Assembly (NCBI RefSeq): GCF_014805685.1
Contig: NC_060890.1
Span: forward strand, 19,032,500-19,096,499
DNA length: 64,000 nt
Reading direction: 5' to 3'
DNA from: Silurus meridionalis
Taxonomy: Eukaryota; Chordata; Actinopteri; Siluriformes; Siluridae
This document shows, piece after piece, positions 12,391-23,555 of this stretch (positions are counted from its first letter, which is position 1; each line of letters begins with the position of its first letter). Below the pieces are notes generated by a model. The model did no database searches. It was given only the letters and a program-made list of their open reading frames with translations, and was not told the DNA's origin. The translations under genes were made by a program, and so were the position numbers.

Positions 12391-12900
12391 GTTTTTGTGT
12401 TGCCTATCTAACTCTTGATTATCTAGGAAAATAGACATGACACAGGATTTGTTTGCATGCTTTGATATGTTCAGCATTCCCTTGAGAAACTCACTTGCAA
12501 TATCAGATATTAAGGATTGCATTCATTATATAAGATTGCGGTATTAAAATGCCACAAGCCGTATATTTAGCATTTAACCAGATTTAGATAGCTGAATGAA
12601 ATGTAGTTAATTGATGAAAAAGAATCCAAGCGGATGATATTAATCAAATATATTTTAGCGAGCCTTGTTTTGTTATCTGTTTATGTCCAGCAAGCTGCAT
12701 GCATCTGAAGGCTCTCTGTTTTGTTTTTTCACAGTGTTTAAATATTTAGCACACAAGCATTAGAGTCATTTGTAATTAGATAGAGAGAGAGAGACCTGAT
12801 GGGGATAATTAAATCACAAGTTTTTTGAGCTCTGACATTTGAAAATAATATGAAAAAGTATTTTATTATACTGAAAAAGTATTTCATTATACTCCAAACT
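12388..12900. other. Non-coding stretch
   Basis: AT-rich, with a small (GA)n patch at 12781-12793. No gene is visible. Confidence 0.5.
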
Positions 12901-12904
12901 ATCT

Positions 12905-12996
12905 TCCTTTTCTTTTCTTTTCTTTTCTTTTCTTTTCTTTTCTTTTCTTTTCTTTTCTTTTCTTTTCCTTTCTTTTCTTTTCTTTTCTTTTCTTTC
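12905..12996. repeat. (TTTTC)n microsatellite
   Basis: Near-perfect CTTTT pentamer array with one CCTTT interruption at about 12967. It is a pyrimidine/purine mirror tract. The Lys-rich minus-strand ORF at 12738-13196 is made by this repeat. A poly-A run follows at about 13047-13062. Confidence 0.95.
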
Positions 12997-13257
12997 AGAA
13001 TTTTTTTTATATCTGTAGTATTTTGAGCCTCTGGCACTAGAAATGAAAAAAAAAAAAAAAAACTTGTATGCAATACATCTTTCGGCTTGACTTTATCTGA
13101 TTCAAAAATGTCTTGTGGCAAATGTGTTGTAAAAAGTTTAACTTGAGTAACATGAAATAACCAAAATGATACATAAAAGTGTATGTTAAGTAACAAAAAA
13201 TATATTTATGTAGTTATATTAGTTTATATAAGTATATTAGCTACATGTATTATATCA

Positions 13258-13495
13258 GGTCCCCTGGTGGTCTAGTGGTTAAGCTGCGACGCTCTCACTG
13301 CTGCGGCCCGGGTTCGATCTCCGGTCAGGGAACCAACCCCAGCCATTAGGGTTGCACAAGCCTTAGTGCCGGTCCCAAGCCTGGATAAATGGGGAGGGTT
13401 GTGTTAGGAAGGGCATCCAGCGTGAAACATGTGCTAAATCAAACATGCGGATGGTCCGCTGTGGGGACCCCTAATGGGAGAAGCTGAAAGAAAAT
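13258..13495 (+). mobile_element. tRNA-derived SINE with an RTE-like body and tail
   Basis: The head is tRNA-like: polymerase III A box TGGTCTAGTGG (13268-13278) and B box GGTTCGATCTC (13311-13321, one mismatch to consensus). The body from about 13331 to 13455 aligns to the 5' leader of the RTE-like LINE at 3490-3612 (minus): CCAGC.ATTAGGGTTG, GGTCCCAAGCCTGGATAAATGG and AATCAAA.(A/G)TGCGGAT. The end, GACCCCTAATGGGAGAAGC, is the RTE 3' terminus also seen at 22080-22100. So the element is a tRNA head plus two separate LINE parts. The transcript would be non-coding and mobilised by the LINE's reverse transcriptase. TSDs were not clear. Confidence 0.8.
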
Positions 13496-13739
13496 TATTG
13501 TGTGAATTGTATACATTTTCTATTCCCATGCTATATTATGAATATAAAATCCACCTTTATATTTAAAAACCTTAGAAATGCACAACTGTCCATAGACCAC
13601 ATTTATTTTTTAAATTATACCAATTCATGTGTCACTAAAATAATGGGAATGCACCTGAAATTGAACACATTAACCTCTTTTATAGCAATTTGTACACATT
13701 TTTCATGAGATAATATTCATGAGATACATCTCCTAATAT

Positions 13740-14420
13740 GAATGATCATACTGATCATTCCTTTACAGCATCAGAAGATTTCCTCTATTACTACAGGCCA
13801 TTCAGGTACATGTTCAACCTCTGTCATTTCAAGACTAGATTACTGCAACCCAGTTTGGCAGGACTTCCTCTGAGTTATATTAGACCTCTGCAACAGATCC
13901 AAAATGCACCTACACGCCTTGTTTTCATCCTAAATTTTCCAAAAACACTGCAATGTTATGTTTCCTCCACTGTTTTTTTTTGTAGCTGCCCGGATCAGAT
14001 TTAAAACACTGATGCTTGCCTACAAAGGCAAAAACAGAACAACATCCATCTATCTCAAAGCACTTATCGCACTCTGCAGTGCATCACACTTCGTCCGATT
14101 CTCTAGCATTGCTCGACTGGTCCTGCCATCTTTCAAGGCACAAGGAAGGCAGGCATCAAGGTCCTTTTTTTGGTGGTGCTTTGAACTTTCCCGAGATGCC
14201 CAAACAGCTGAGTCACTATCAGTCTTTAAAACAGTACCTACCCTTTTCAGAAGTACCTAAATTAGCATTTTGATTAAAAAGAAAGTTTTCGTTTTTTTTG
14301 TTGTTCTTGATCAATGACCTAATGAACCATTATCAGGAAGTATTTATTGATAGAGACTTCAATGCACTTCTGTAATCACTCTGGATAAGAGCATCTGTCT
14401 AGTTCCATAAATGTAAATGT
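13740..14420 (+). mobile_element. L2-like LINE, 3' end of ORF2 and tail
   Basis: Carries the C-terminal part of an L2-type reverse-transcriptase ORF in two or more frames. SLAGLPLSYIRPLQQIQN is in 13738-14004 and AARIRFKTLMLAYK...AESLSVFK in 13958-14260, with a frameshift near 13960. It ends with CTGGATAAGAGCATCTGTC (about 14382-14400) and an ATGTAAATG tail, the typical end of fish L2 elements. The 5' part is missing through truncation, which is usual for LINE insertions. The SINE at 54236-54444 has the same kind of tail. Confidence 0.8.
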
Positions 14421-14916
14421 ACTTCAATACTGTTTCTCGTCAATCACAGAAATACCAAATTAGAAACAAGAAGATCTTAAAATATACATTGCATAATATT
14501 ATACTTGAAGTAGGTCACATGCATTTATTTTGATTGAAAGTGTATAAGATTCCAGCTTTTAATTCAGTCTGAAAGTATATTATTTATTAAGTAGTACAGT
14601 ACAGTACATTTTTAAATACCTAAAAGGAGTCAGTGAACTCAGTTCAAATGTATATATTTATTCATTTTATTCATTTAGTCAATCACGAGAGAGAAAGTGA
14701 GAGACTGAAAAATAGAAAATGAACTGAAATATTTCCCCAGGTCTGAAGAGAAAGTTCCAGCAACTTATTTGCCAGTTTCTTCTTCTGTTTTCAACTCTGT
14801 TGTTCTCAGTCTAATTGAAAGGGGAAATCGAGCACGGAGCTGCAGCATGTAGATATGCTTGTTCTCTAAGATGCATTTCGTTATTGGCTATTCCTGTCTA
14901 CTATTGTTTTTTGCCA

Positions 14917-14973
<57 letters not shown>

Positions 14974-17900
14974 ACCTTGCACTGTTGTTGTATTCAAGTT
15001 TACTTCTGATAAAATGTCATAGCACATGTGTCTGAGAAGGGATAAAGGAAGCCTGATCAAATTCCTGTCTGGAACCATGACTCCGTATTCCTTTATAAAC
15101 TCTTATTACTGTCGCACAGGTTTATATGGACTGACATGATAAGCAAGCATGAGTGACATGTCTCTGATAACAGACTGAGCCAATTGGCCAAAGAAGCACC
15201 ATCTGGAGAAAAGGTGATGGTGTGAACACGCTTATTATATTTCCTCATCAATTAAGTGCCCCAAAACACTCTCTGCAGAGAACAGCCCATTCCCCCTGAA
15301 GGCTCTTCAGGAGCTAACCCTTCCATCTAATTTAAGATTTAATTTCTATTCCTTTGTCTGTGGATACTTGAGAAAGTCCATAGCACAGGTGGAGAGAGAC
15401 GCAATAGAGCCCTAGGGCTCTACTGTGTTTGCCTACGTGGCAGGGCATGAGAAGCTTTGCTAATTAAAATGCTGCCTGAAGTCCGCTTCATCTATACAAC
15501 CCTATTAGGAGCTCATCATCTTTTGTTATTCATTTGTATGAAAGCTTTTTTAACCTGCCTGCTTTTATAGTCAATGGTTATGAGCGTGTACATTTCAAAA
15601 TAGTCACCAATATCCTACCTGATAATATTCTGGAAAGAGATGAATACAGTAAAGTATTTATGAAACATGATGCAGTGTGAAAAACAAAAAGTAGTGTGGC
15701 AGAGATAAACTGTGAATCTGCAGGGAAAAATAATGTTTCACTCCAACATGTCTTATGTTCCTCCCTTGTTGACAATAATATAAAGTGTAAAAATTGAACC
15801 AAGAGCAGAGTTATGATTACACTCAATCACACTACCACTGAACCCCATTACTTCAGAAAAGCTAAGCTGGAACAAAACTCCTGCCAAAACTGGGTTCATA
15901 TTAAATGCTACAGTGACTCAGTTGACATTACATTGTACAGTAACTGAGCTTATAACTTTCTTTTTCTTGTTGATCTACTAAAAGACCTAAATTCAAACTG
16001 AGCTATCCTTAGTTATTTGCTCATATTCTCTTTTAAAACTATTTGTACTATAGGCTTTACATCCTTTTCTTTTTTACAAATGGCTCATAATATAACTATT
16101 TCAGGAAGTTAGGAATCCTTTTACCTAATCACAAATAAGCACAAAAACACCTCAGTGTCTCTACAAAAAAGATTCAAGTTTGTGTAAGATGGTAGATTTA
16201 AACAGTTGCTGGGTTTAGCCCTTTATAGCAATCGCTTTACTCTTTCTTTTCTGTTGATCTGAATAAAACATCTTAAAATATTCATATTGCTGCAGGAGCA
16301 GTGAGGTGAAATGAATTGTGGAATAACTTTCCTTCTTCTAAATTAGCCATCCATCCATGTGCTTCTCTTTTTAGGTTCATTTTCTTTTGGCTATTTGTTT
16401 GGCTGGTTAATTAAACCAGGTTATATAAGAAAAACTGAAGAATTTATCATTGATAATCCGATGGTCCAAGATGGTTTTGTAATTTTCAAGTGCGTAATAT
16501 GTAAGGTTACTAAAGTTGAAGCTTAATTATCCAACAAACTAGCTGTCACTCAAATTTCGTGCATGAACGTCACTTAGATAGAATGTCTCGAGGAACTTAA
16601 TAGGGTTTTAAAAAGCCTTTTGAGACTTCACACAGTTGAGTTACAGGAAAGCCATAGCTACCTTTGGGTAGATTTAAAGTACTTTTTCCTCATATTTTGC
16701 CGAACTGTGACAGTGTAACTTAAACTATATCTTTACTTCTACCTAAAAGAATCTTTTTCAAGAGACTGCCTACTTAATTCACACTTAACAGCAAAGTGAG
16801 AATCTCTGCACTTAATCAAACATCAAAGTCCACTTTTGTCTAAATCTCTCAAAACCCTCAGCATATGGTCCTCAAGGTTGTACAGCTGCAGGTGGAACAT
16901 TCACCCATTTCCGCTTCCTTTCTTTTAGTTCAGTATGAAAGGCGACAGCTGCACCCTCAATTCACCTTTCTCCAGAGTTTTACTTATTTAGGGCAGATGG
17001 AGGAAGGATATCTAAAAGGAGGAGTGGATCTGAGAAAATGTAGGCGCCAGACATGTGAACGTCTACCCGATTGTTCTTTTGTATCAGTCCTCCCAGATCA
17101 AAGACTCTGATTTACCCTCACTGGCATATGGCTCTGTATATTCAAACACATCATTGCCAAGTGCTTTGAAAAATATATACCCGAGAGTTCAAGTGAACCC
17201 ACTACCCAGACCTAATGGTAACCCAATTAAACTCTGTGCTATAAGATCATATATAACCATGTCTTTAGGTCTCCTATATAAGAGATGTTATAACACACTA
17301 TTGTTTAATCAAAGGGTCTTGTATGACAGACCATGCATGATCTAAAATGAATAATTAATTGATTTCAAGCTTGTAATTTAACAAAGAAAAATATATACTC
17401 GTTACAGTCTCCAGTGTAAGAATTTTGAAACAATCATGAGATTTTCATTATGGGAAAGTCTTCAGGAACAGACTCCTTTGTGCTGTACTGGTGCTTGGTA
17501 ACATGACAATTTCATTTAATTACTTTTTCGAAGAGAGAAAAAAGAGAGGCTGGTGAAGGAAGTGTTTAAACTGTTATAAGAACTAACAGGAAATGACTTG
17601 TATTACACTACATTAAGTGTACATTATATATTTTTTAACAAATTAGAGGAGTAACATACTCCAGGACATTTTTAGGATGTTATTAGAAAACTCAACCTTG
17701 GACTTCATCACACCATCCCCTCATAAATTGTTTTTTTTAAATAACAGCATGTCCCGTCATGTTTACTAATTTAATTTATAGTAGATCGTAGATAATATAA
17801 CAACATACATTTTGACAACTTGACCCATTTTTGTTCCATTAGCTTTGACCTGTGTCAGCTGACAAACGTAATTATTATAATTATTTTTTACTACATATGA

Positions 17901-18100
17901 TGGCTTTTAAATCCGAAAAAAAAGTTTTTTCAACTATTTTATTTCTCAATAAATTCAGAAACTCATTATTTGATTTATTCTGTAAAGTATCACTAATGGC
18001 AACAAAACACAAGTATATCAGACATTCATACAATGATTATGCCCCAGCGTCAAAGGAAATAAAAAATACTTCGATTTTTTCAGTTCTTTAAAATTGAACG
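14421..18100. other. Non-coding stretch with a (TC)n tract and unique-looking DNA
   Basis: No gene is recognised. 14920-14971 is (TC)n and is listed separately. About 15020-15530 has balanced composition and no repeat signature, so it is a fair candidate for conserved non-coding DNA. ORFs at 15578-15826 (minus), 16865-17110 and 17055-17345 have no known motif and no splice context that I can defend. Confidence 0.5.
14920..14971. repeat. (TC)n microsatellite
   Basis: About 52 bp of uninterrupted TC. Confidence 0.97.
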
Positions 18101-18102
18101 TT

Positions 18103-18165
18103 TGACATATAATTGAATTCAATTAAATTTGTATAGTCCTTTACATAATATAGTTCCATTATTGT
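18103..18165 (-). repeat. LINE-type 3' tail fragment
   Basis: GAATTCAATTAAATTTGTATAG followed by TCCTTTACATAA is, on the minus strand, the common end of fish L2-type elements (...TATACAAATTTAATTGAATT). Only the terminus remains. Confidence 0.4.
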
Positions 18166-18285
18166 TGAGGTTATTAAATGTTTACTGATAGACACATAAA
18201 TGCAAAACTATTAATGGCAAATGAAGCACTTGTAAACTGTATACATTACTGATTATAGTCCAAATTCTTATAATAATGCTAGTAA

Positions 18286-18311
18286 CAATAATAATAATAA
18301 TAATAATAATA
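18286..18311. repeat. (AAT)n microsatellite
   Basis: Short ATA/AAT array of about eight units. Confidence 0.9.
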
Positions 18312-18765
18312 AAATTTTCACAGTTTAAAATAAAGTTTTATGCAATTCCATCCTATTCTTAAGTATTATTAAAAAAAGATGGGTACCCATTATTTATTAA
18401 TACATACAGATTTTATAGAAAGACTTTCTGTAAAAATGGGGAGTACTTGGCTATGTTTAGTCACAGCAAGTACTACTAACAGGCAGAAATCTGGTTAGGG
18501 AGAAAAGAGTTGGACAGAAAATGCTTAGATAAAACAGATGCTGGTTATCTCTTCAGCACAGAGCTTATGCTGTAACTCCCTATACAATTCAATAAATCAT
18601 CATTCAGACCCTCTGTTTTTGTGCAGTCTCTTTCACCATCTCTTTCGTTGAAACATTTTATATCTTCTTCGTTCTGTGTTTTTTTTTTCACAAAACTTAA
18701 TCTTGACTAAAAGCTCTTATTAAAAATAATGTGTATTTTTCAGTAAGGGTAGGAATGTAGCGAGA

Positions 18766-18901
<136 letters not shown>

Positions 18902-18984
18902 TGAATATGTTTTAAATTATTCCCAATAGTAGATTGTATTCATTTTAAAGCTTTTCTTTATTGCTCTGCTTTAACTAGTGTCTG

Positions 18985-19805
18985 TCAAAATTGGTTTGGT
19001 GCAGATATACCTACAAGGAAATTTTCAAGAGAGACTTCTCAAGAAAATCTGTACATCGTCAGCAAAGGTCACACAAAACAGAAAAAAAACTGTTGATTTG
19101 CATAAATGCTTTTCAGAGTTACAGTAGCAGACATACTTTAACATCAACTGTTCAAAGAAGACTGTGTGAGTCAGACCTTCATGGTCAAATTGTGGCAAAA
19201 AATAAATTAATTACTTACAATTAAAATGACAACAAGAGGAAGAGATTTGCTTTTGCCAAGAAAAACAAGGAATGGACATTAGATCAGTATAAAACTGGCC
19301 TTTGGTTTGATAGGTCCAAATTTGAAATTTTTTAGTTCTAACCACTGTGTGTTTGTTAGATATACAGAGGTTAACAGCCGGTCCCTAAATATGTGGTTCA
19401 CACTGTGAAGCATGGAGGATGGATTTAGGGTGGTTTGCTGGTGGCACTGTTGGTGATTTAGTTCAAATTAAGGGGCACACTTAACCAGCATGGCTACCAC
19501 AGCATTTTCTAGCTACATGCCATCCCATCTGGTTTGCACTGAGTGGGGCCATAATTAGTTTACCATTAGGACAATAATCACAAATGTAGATATAGGTTAA
19601 GTAGGAGCTATTTATTGAAGAAGGAGAGTGATGTTGCATCAAATGAGCTGGTCTCCACAATCACCAAGTCTAAATCCACTTGAGATAGTTTGGGATAAGT
19701 TGGACCAGATAGTAAAGGGAAAACCAGCAACAAACACTAAACACATCTGGGAACTCCAAAATTCCCAAATGTGTGTAATCAGTCAAAATTGAAGGCTTAC
19801 ACCTC
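18985..19805 (+). pseudogene. Tc1-like transposase pseudogene
   Basis: A decayed DDE transposase of a Tc1 element, which once cut and pasted the element at TA. Recognisable parts in order are the DNA-binding segment (FSRKSVHRQQRSHKTEKK, 18991-19224), KEWTLDQYKTGLWFDRSKFEIF (about 19270-19330), a VKHGG-type strand, GTLNQHGYH-like remains, and NPLEIVWDKLDQ near 19675-19705. The first Asp (GAT, 19309-19311), a GAC codon at the expected second site and the Glu of NPLE are present, but stops and frameshifts separate them. Terminal inverted repeats were not identified. At about 19810 it is followed directly by a DIRS-like element. Confidence 0.75.
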
Positions 19806-19809
19806 AACA

Positions 19810-20340
19810 GGTCAGGCCGCTGGATGTCTGCACACCATGTCGGTGTTACAGGTATACCAAGCCAACCTGAAACAGGAGCTGGATGTGGGAGACATCATGG
19901 GCGGTCAGATACTAGAGCTTTTGGCCCTATAGGACCACTAAGGAGACCGTAAAGTCTATTGGCTGGGCTATGGCCTCCCAAACAACCACAGAAAGACTCT
20001 TGCTTTCAATTCTTTTCGGCGATGCCATTATTTCGGTAGTCGAAAAGTTTCAGGAAGCCAAGAAACAGTCAGCGGCGTTCCAGCGGTATTTCCCATGCTG
20101 CTTTCATGGAGCTGCCCCCAACCGCAACCCAGCACTTTCTACCAACTGCAGAGACAGAGTGTCGCGAGGCGCTCTGTGCAGGATCCCGAGCAGCACCCTG
20201 GCCCAAAGCCCTGTGAGGTGACAGATCTGAGGACTGTCATCTCCAACAAGAAGGCTTCAGTCAAGAGGTCCTGACCAGACCTGTGGGGGGGGCCTGGCTT
20301 GTTAACTCTGCCACGAAATGTGTTTCAGGGCACGGCCAGC
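19810..20340 (+). pseudogene. DIRS-like gag pseudogene
   Basis: Homologous to the gag of the element at 58695-60455. Shared segments are HTM.VLQ.YQA, LFGDAI or FGDAI (here about 20018-20033) and the GTGTTTCAGGGCACGGCCA region, where both copies end. DIRS gag proteins package the element RNA. Stops (for example TAG after LLAL at 19929-19931) and frameshifts break the frame. No signal or membrane segment is expected. Confidence 0.6.
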
Positions 20341-21770
20341 TCCAGCAAGTTCCCTCCTTGGTTTCACCCTGCAGTGGGCAGCGGACACCCTGTCAAGGCA
20401 GGGGTCCAGACCCAGGGACTGGCACCTTCACATGTGGTATGGGAGAAGTTTGGCAAAGCCCAAGTAGACCTGTTCTCATCTCTAGAGACGTTGCGCAGTT
20501 CCTTGTGGTTTTCCCTATTTCCTCCAGCCCCGCTGGGACTGGATGCCATGGCACAGCCGTGGCCGAGGCTGCACCTGTACACCTTTCCTCCCATCGCGCT
20601 GCTTCCAGGAGTTTTGGAGAGAGTTTGCCGGGATGGAGTTCGTCTGATTCTGGTAGCCCCACGGTGGTCGGGCCGTCTGTGGTTCACAGACTTGGTGGCC
20701 CTCCTTAAGCAGCCTCCATGGAAGAATCCTTTTGAGGAGGGATCTCCACTCTCAATCAGGGGGCACAATAGTTCACCCCGGAAAAGAGCTGTGGAAGATG
20801 TGGCCCCTAAAGGGGTGCAGCTCCAAGGTTCTGGTCTTTCCACCAAGGTAATAGAGACCATTCTCCAGTCCAGAGCTCCCTCCACAAGGAGGTTGTATGC
20901 TGTGAGATGGCATCTGTTTGCAGTGTGGTGCGCTCAGCACCAGTTCGACCCAGTCCACTGCCCAGTTGGTCCAGTGCTGAAGTTCCTGCAGGAACAGTTT
21001 GCAAAAGGGTTGGCTACGTCCACCATTAAAGTTTATGTGTCTGGCATTTCGGCATATCATGCCCCCAAGTCGGGGAATTCACTGGGCAGAGACCCGCTCC
21101 TGAAGCGATTTCTTTGCGGCACCCGGAGGCTGAGGTCTCCGGTGCGACCCAGAGTGCCTGGGTGGGACCTGGCCATAGTGCTGGAGGCTCTGTCTGACCC
21201 CCTCTTTGGCCTAGATTTCATGGAGGCATTTGTCTATTAAGACTGTGTTCTTTCTGGCTATCTGCTCTCTGAGGAGAGTAGGTGATCTATAGGTCCTCTC
21301 TGTGGCCCCCTCCTTTCTGGAGTTCACTCCAGGCATGGCCAGTGCCTTCTTGCACCCTAAAACGGGTTTTGTACCCAAGGTACCCTCGGTCGTCCCATGA
21401 CCTATCAGGCTTTCAATCCTCCTCCATTCCAGACCCCAGACCAGGAGAGATTCCGGACCAAGCACTGGACTGTTATGTCCACAGGACAAGTCCTTGGAGA
21501 AATTCAGAATAATTGTTCATCTACTACATCTGCTGCTAATAGGCCCTCTGAGTAGAGCCTTCCTGCTCATAAGCAGACCCTCAGCAGATTGATTATTTAT
21601 GCTAATGCATCCTCTTAGAGTGTAGCAGCCTCTAGGGCTTGGTTCTCTCGAGTGTCCCCCCAAGGCCTCTGCAACGCTGTGGGCTGGTCCACCCTGCTCA
21701 CCTTTTTAAGGTTTTACAACCTTGACCACTGTGCCACTCCTGGCACCTCTGTCCTTTGACGTAGCTGTGC
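20299..21770 (+). pseudogene. DIRS-like RNase H end and tyrosine recombinase pseudogene
   Basis: The longest ORF of the window is its first part (20299-21240, 313 codons). From about residue 48 it reads WEKFGKAQVDLFSS, PPAPLGLDAMAQ.WPRLHLYTFPPIAL and APRWSGRLWFTDL, the pol region before the recombinase. Then comes the recombinase core-binding part (IETILQSRAPSTRRLYAVRW, TIKVYVSGISAYHAP, DPLLKRFLCGTRRLR). In another frame the catalytic domain follows: KTVFFLAICSLRRVGDL with the first catalytic Arg, then a TAG at 21291-21293, FVPKVPSVVP plus a stop, and near the end CNAVGWSTLLTFLRFYNLD with the nucleophile Tyr. The box that should hold His-x-x-Arg reads ASS-stop-SVA at about 21605-21625, so catalysis is lost. 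The protein would have integrated circular element DNA. Confidence 0.85.
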
Positions 21771-21882
21771 TCTTTCACACTAGTCAGGTACTGGTCAGTG
21801 TGGTGGTTTTGGACTCTCATTCCTAAAGCGTTCCGACGCAGCTCGAGTTCCTGAAAGGAATGTATGTACGTAACCTAGAGAC

Positions 21883-22039
21883 TTGATGACTTCCTCATGT
21901 GAGTGATTGAGAGAATGCTAAGATTGTGCAAAGCTGTCATCAAAGTCAAAGTTACTTTGAAAATCAAAATTATAAAACATTTTCTAAGTTATTACTCAAT
22001 AATTCCATACATGTTCTTTCATAGTTCGGATGTCTAATT
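21883..22039. other. Short non-coding stretch
   Basis: AT-rich flank between the DIRS terminus and the small RTE/SINE insertion. No feature seen. Confidence 0.5.
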
Positions 22040-22148
22040 AGCATTCAGCATTAATGTCTTCTTCTTCTTTTTCTTCTTTCGGCTTCTCCCATTAGGGGTC
22101 GCCACAGCGAATTATCCATCTCCATACCCCAGCATTCAGCATTAATGT
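22040..22148 (-). mobile_element. 73-bp RTE/SINE 3'-tail insertion flanked by a perfect 18-bp target duplication
   Basis: The direct repeat AGCATTCAGCATTAATGT occurs at 22040-22057 and again at 22131-22148 with no mismatch. Between them, on the minus strand, lies ...GCTGTGGCGACCCCTAATGG GAGAAGCCGAAAG followed by a GAA-rich tail. This is the 3' end used by the RTE-like LINE and by the SINE at 13258. It is a severely 5'-truncated retroposition, and the intact TSD suggests a fairly recent insertion. Confidence 0.9.
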
Positions 22149-22653
22149 ACAATGTTAATTTCAATCTGACCAATTTTTTGTGAATCAGTAACCACAGATT
22201 CCTGTTCTTATACTTGAAACATAATGTGACCTTCTGCTAGGTCACGTTGCTTAAAAATCCTAACATGATTTGATTGGGAGACTGAAGCAAACTACGCTAA
22301 TGTTTTATAACATTATGAGCACAAACCTCCACAACCACACTCAAAATCGAATGGAACATCTTCCCTGAAGAGTTATTATAACAGCAAAAAGAAAGTTAAT
22401 TGGATGTAAATAGGATTGGAATGGGAAGTTTAAAAGGCTATACAAGTCTTATAGTCAGGTGTATACAAACAATTGTAAATATAGTGTATATTAGTTCTTT
22501 GAATAACAAGGGATATAGAAATAGTCTTGTTACCCTTGAAAAGGTATGTATCTTTTTGTTCCAGATTAAAATGAAGCACGCTGCTAAATGCACACCATAA
22601 CACAATCCTTACTATATTAGTTTTCTCTGCAGATCAGGTTTTTCTCATACTGG

Positions 22654-22701
<48 letters not shown>
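22654..22701. repeat. (ATT)n microsatellite
   Basis: About 16 perfect ATT units. Confidence 0.97.
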
Positions 22702-22703
<2 letters not shown>

Positions 22704-23021
22704 TTCCAGCATCAAGCAAATGCAGCTCTATGCTACACTAAGACATAGTGAAACATACTGAAAAAAAAGGAAGAAAGAGGAAAGAAAGAAAAAGAAGAGA
22801 ATCAATCAACAGGACATATGCATACACTTTCCTTTTAGAATAAGAATAAAGCTTTGTTTTTGCTAAGTATAGTGTGCAGGAACAGAAGAATAAAACACAT
22901 TCTTAACAAGTTATGCTAATTACACCATAAAGGTGATGCCCATGGAGGGCTTTTTTAAGGCTCTGAAGGAGTGAAAAAAAAAAGGAAACACTGTTAAAAC
23001 CTTTAAGTAACAGAAACAAAA

Positions 23022-23032
23022 GTGTGTATGTA

Positions 23033-23071
<39 letters not shown>
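23022..23071. repeat. (TG)n microsatellite
   Basis: Begins with TGTA tetramers and becomes pure TG. The His/Thr ORFs on the minus strand are repeat-derived. Confidence 0.97.
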
Positions 23072-23072
<1 letters not shown>

Positions 23073-23319
23073 GTTCCACATTACTGCACAGATACTGAGT
23101 ATCATCTCTTTTTGACAGCAGTGTCTCCACTACACTGAGCACAGATAGCTCTAACGAAGAGGTAAACAGACTGTGAAAACCCTATATTTGGTGCTATAAA
23201 ATTGTAGTCTGTGTATCCAAAAATATGATGCTTGTGGTCTTTATATAAATCTTTTGCGAATAAATTTTTTTAAATATTTACAATAATGTTATATATTTAC
23301 ATGAATGGACTGGCACACC

Positions 23320-23555
23320 TCAGTGACACTTAAATACAGCACATGAACACTTTAGTGACATTGACACTGTGACACTTTAAATCTGGACTACTGTACTATA
23401 GAATAGCATATTCTTTATTTCATTTTCTATGTTCTATATTATATCTAATTTAATTTACATGTACATTCTTCAGTATTTGACATTTGTAAAAAGCTTTTCA
23501 CTATGTACTTTGTATGAATGTGTATGTGACAAATAAAAAATTATGATTTGATTAT
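23320..23555 (+). repeat. LINE-like 3' UTR fragment
   Basis: Ends with TGTATGTGACAAATAAA then ATTATGATTTGATT, the pattern of many fish LINE 3' ends (…GTGACAAATAAA plus a GATTT tail). No coding part remains. The class (L2/CR1 group) is a guess. Confidence 0.45.

Larger units (their letters stand above)
19810..21882 (+). mobile_element. DIRS1-like tyrosine-recombinase retroelement, internally deleted
   Basis: In order: part of gag from about 19810 (LHTMSVLQVYQANL) to about 20340, a short RNase H-like end (LQWAADTLSRQG, about 20370-20410), the tyrosine recombinase (about 20820-21770), and the 3' terminus ending AAGCGTTCCGACGCAGCTCG (21826-21845) and GTACGTAACCTAGAGAC. The reverse transcriptase and most of RNase H are missing between gag and 20370. 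The 5' terminal repeat is absent too. GC content is clearly higher than the flanks, typical of these elements. The copy is dead but large. Confidence 0.85.

Noticed and set aside
12041..12522. Several Tyr/Ile-rich ORFs on both strands
   Set aside because: They are translations of the (TA)n microsatellite. TA repeats are open in many frames.
12738..13196. 152-codon Lys/Glu-rich ORF on the minus strand
   Set aside because: Its core is the (TTTTC)n repeat read as KEKKR. The flanking residues match no protein.
13258..13330. tRNA-like A and B boxes considered as a tRNA gene
   Set aside because: They are followed directly by LINE-derived sequence without tRNA acceptor pairing. It is a SINE head.
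16865..17345. Two overlapping ORFs of 81 and 96 codons
   Set aside because: No motif, no consistent frame, no splice evidence.
20364..20885. 173-codon minus-strand ORF
   Set aside because: Antisense shadow of the DIRS recombinase region, whose plus-strand frame has clear homology.
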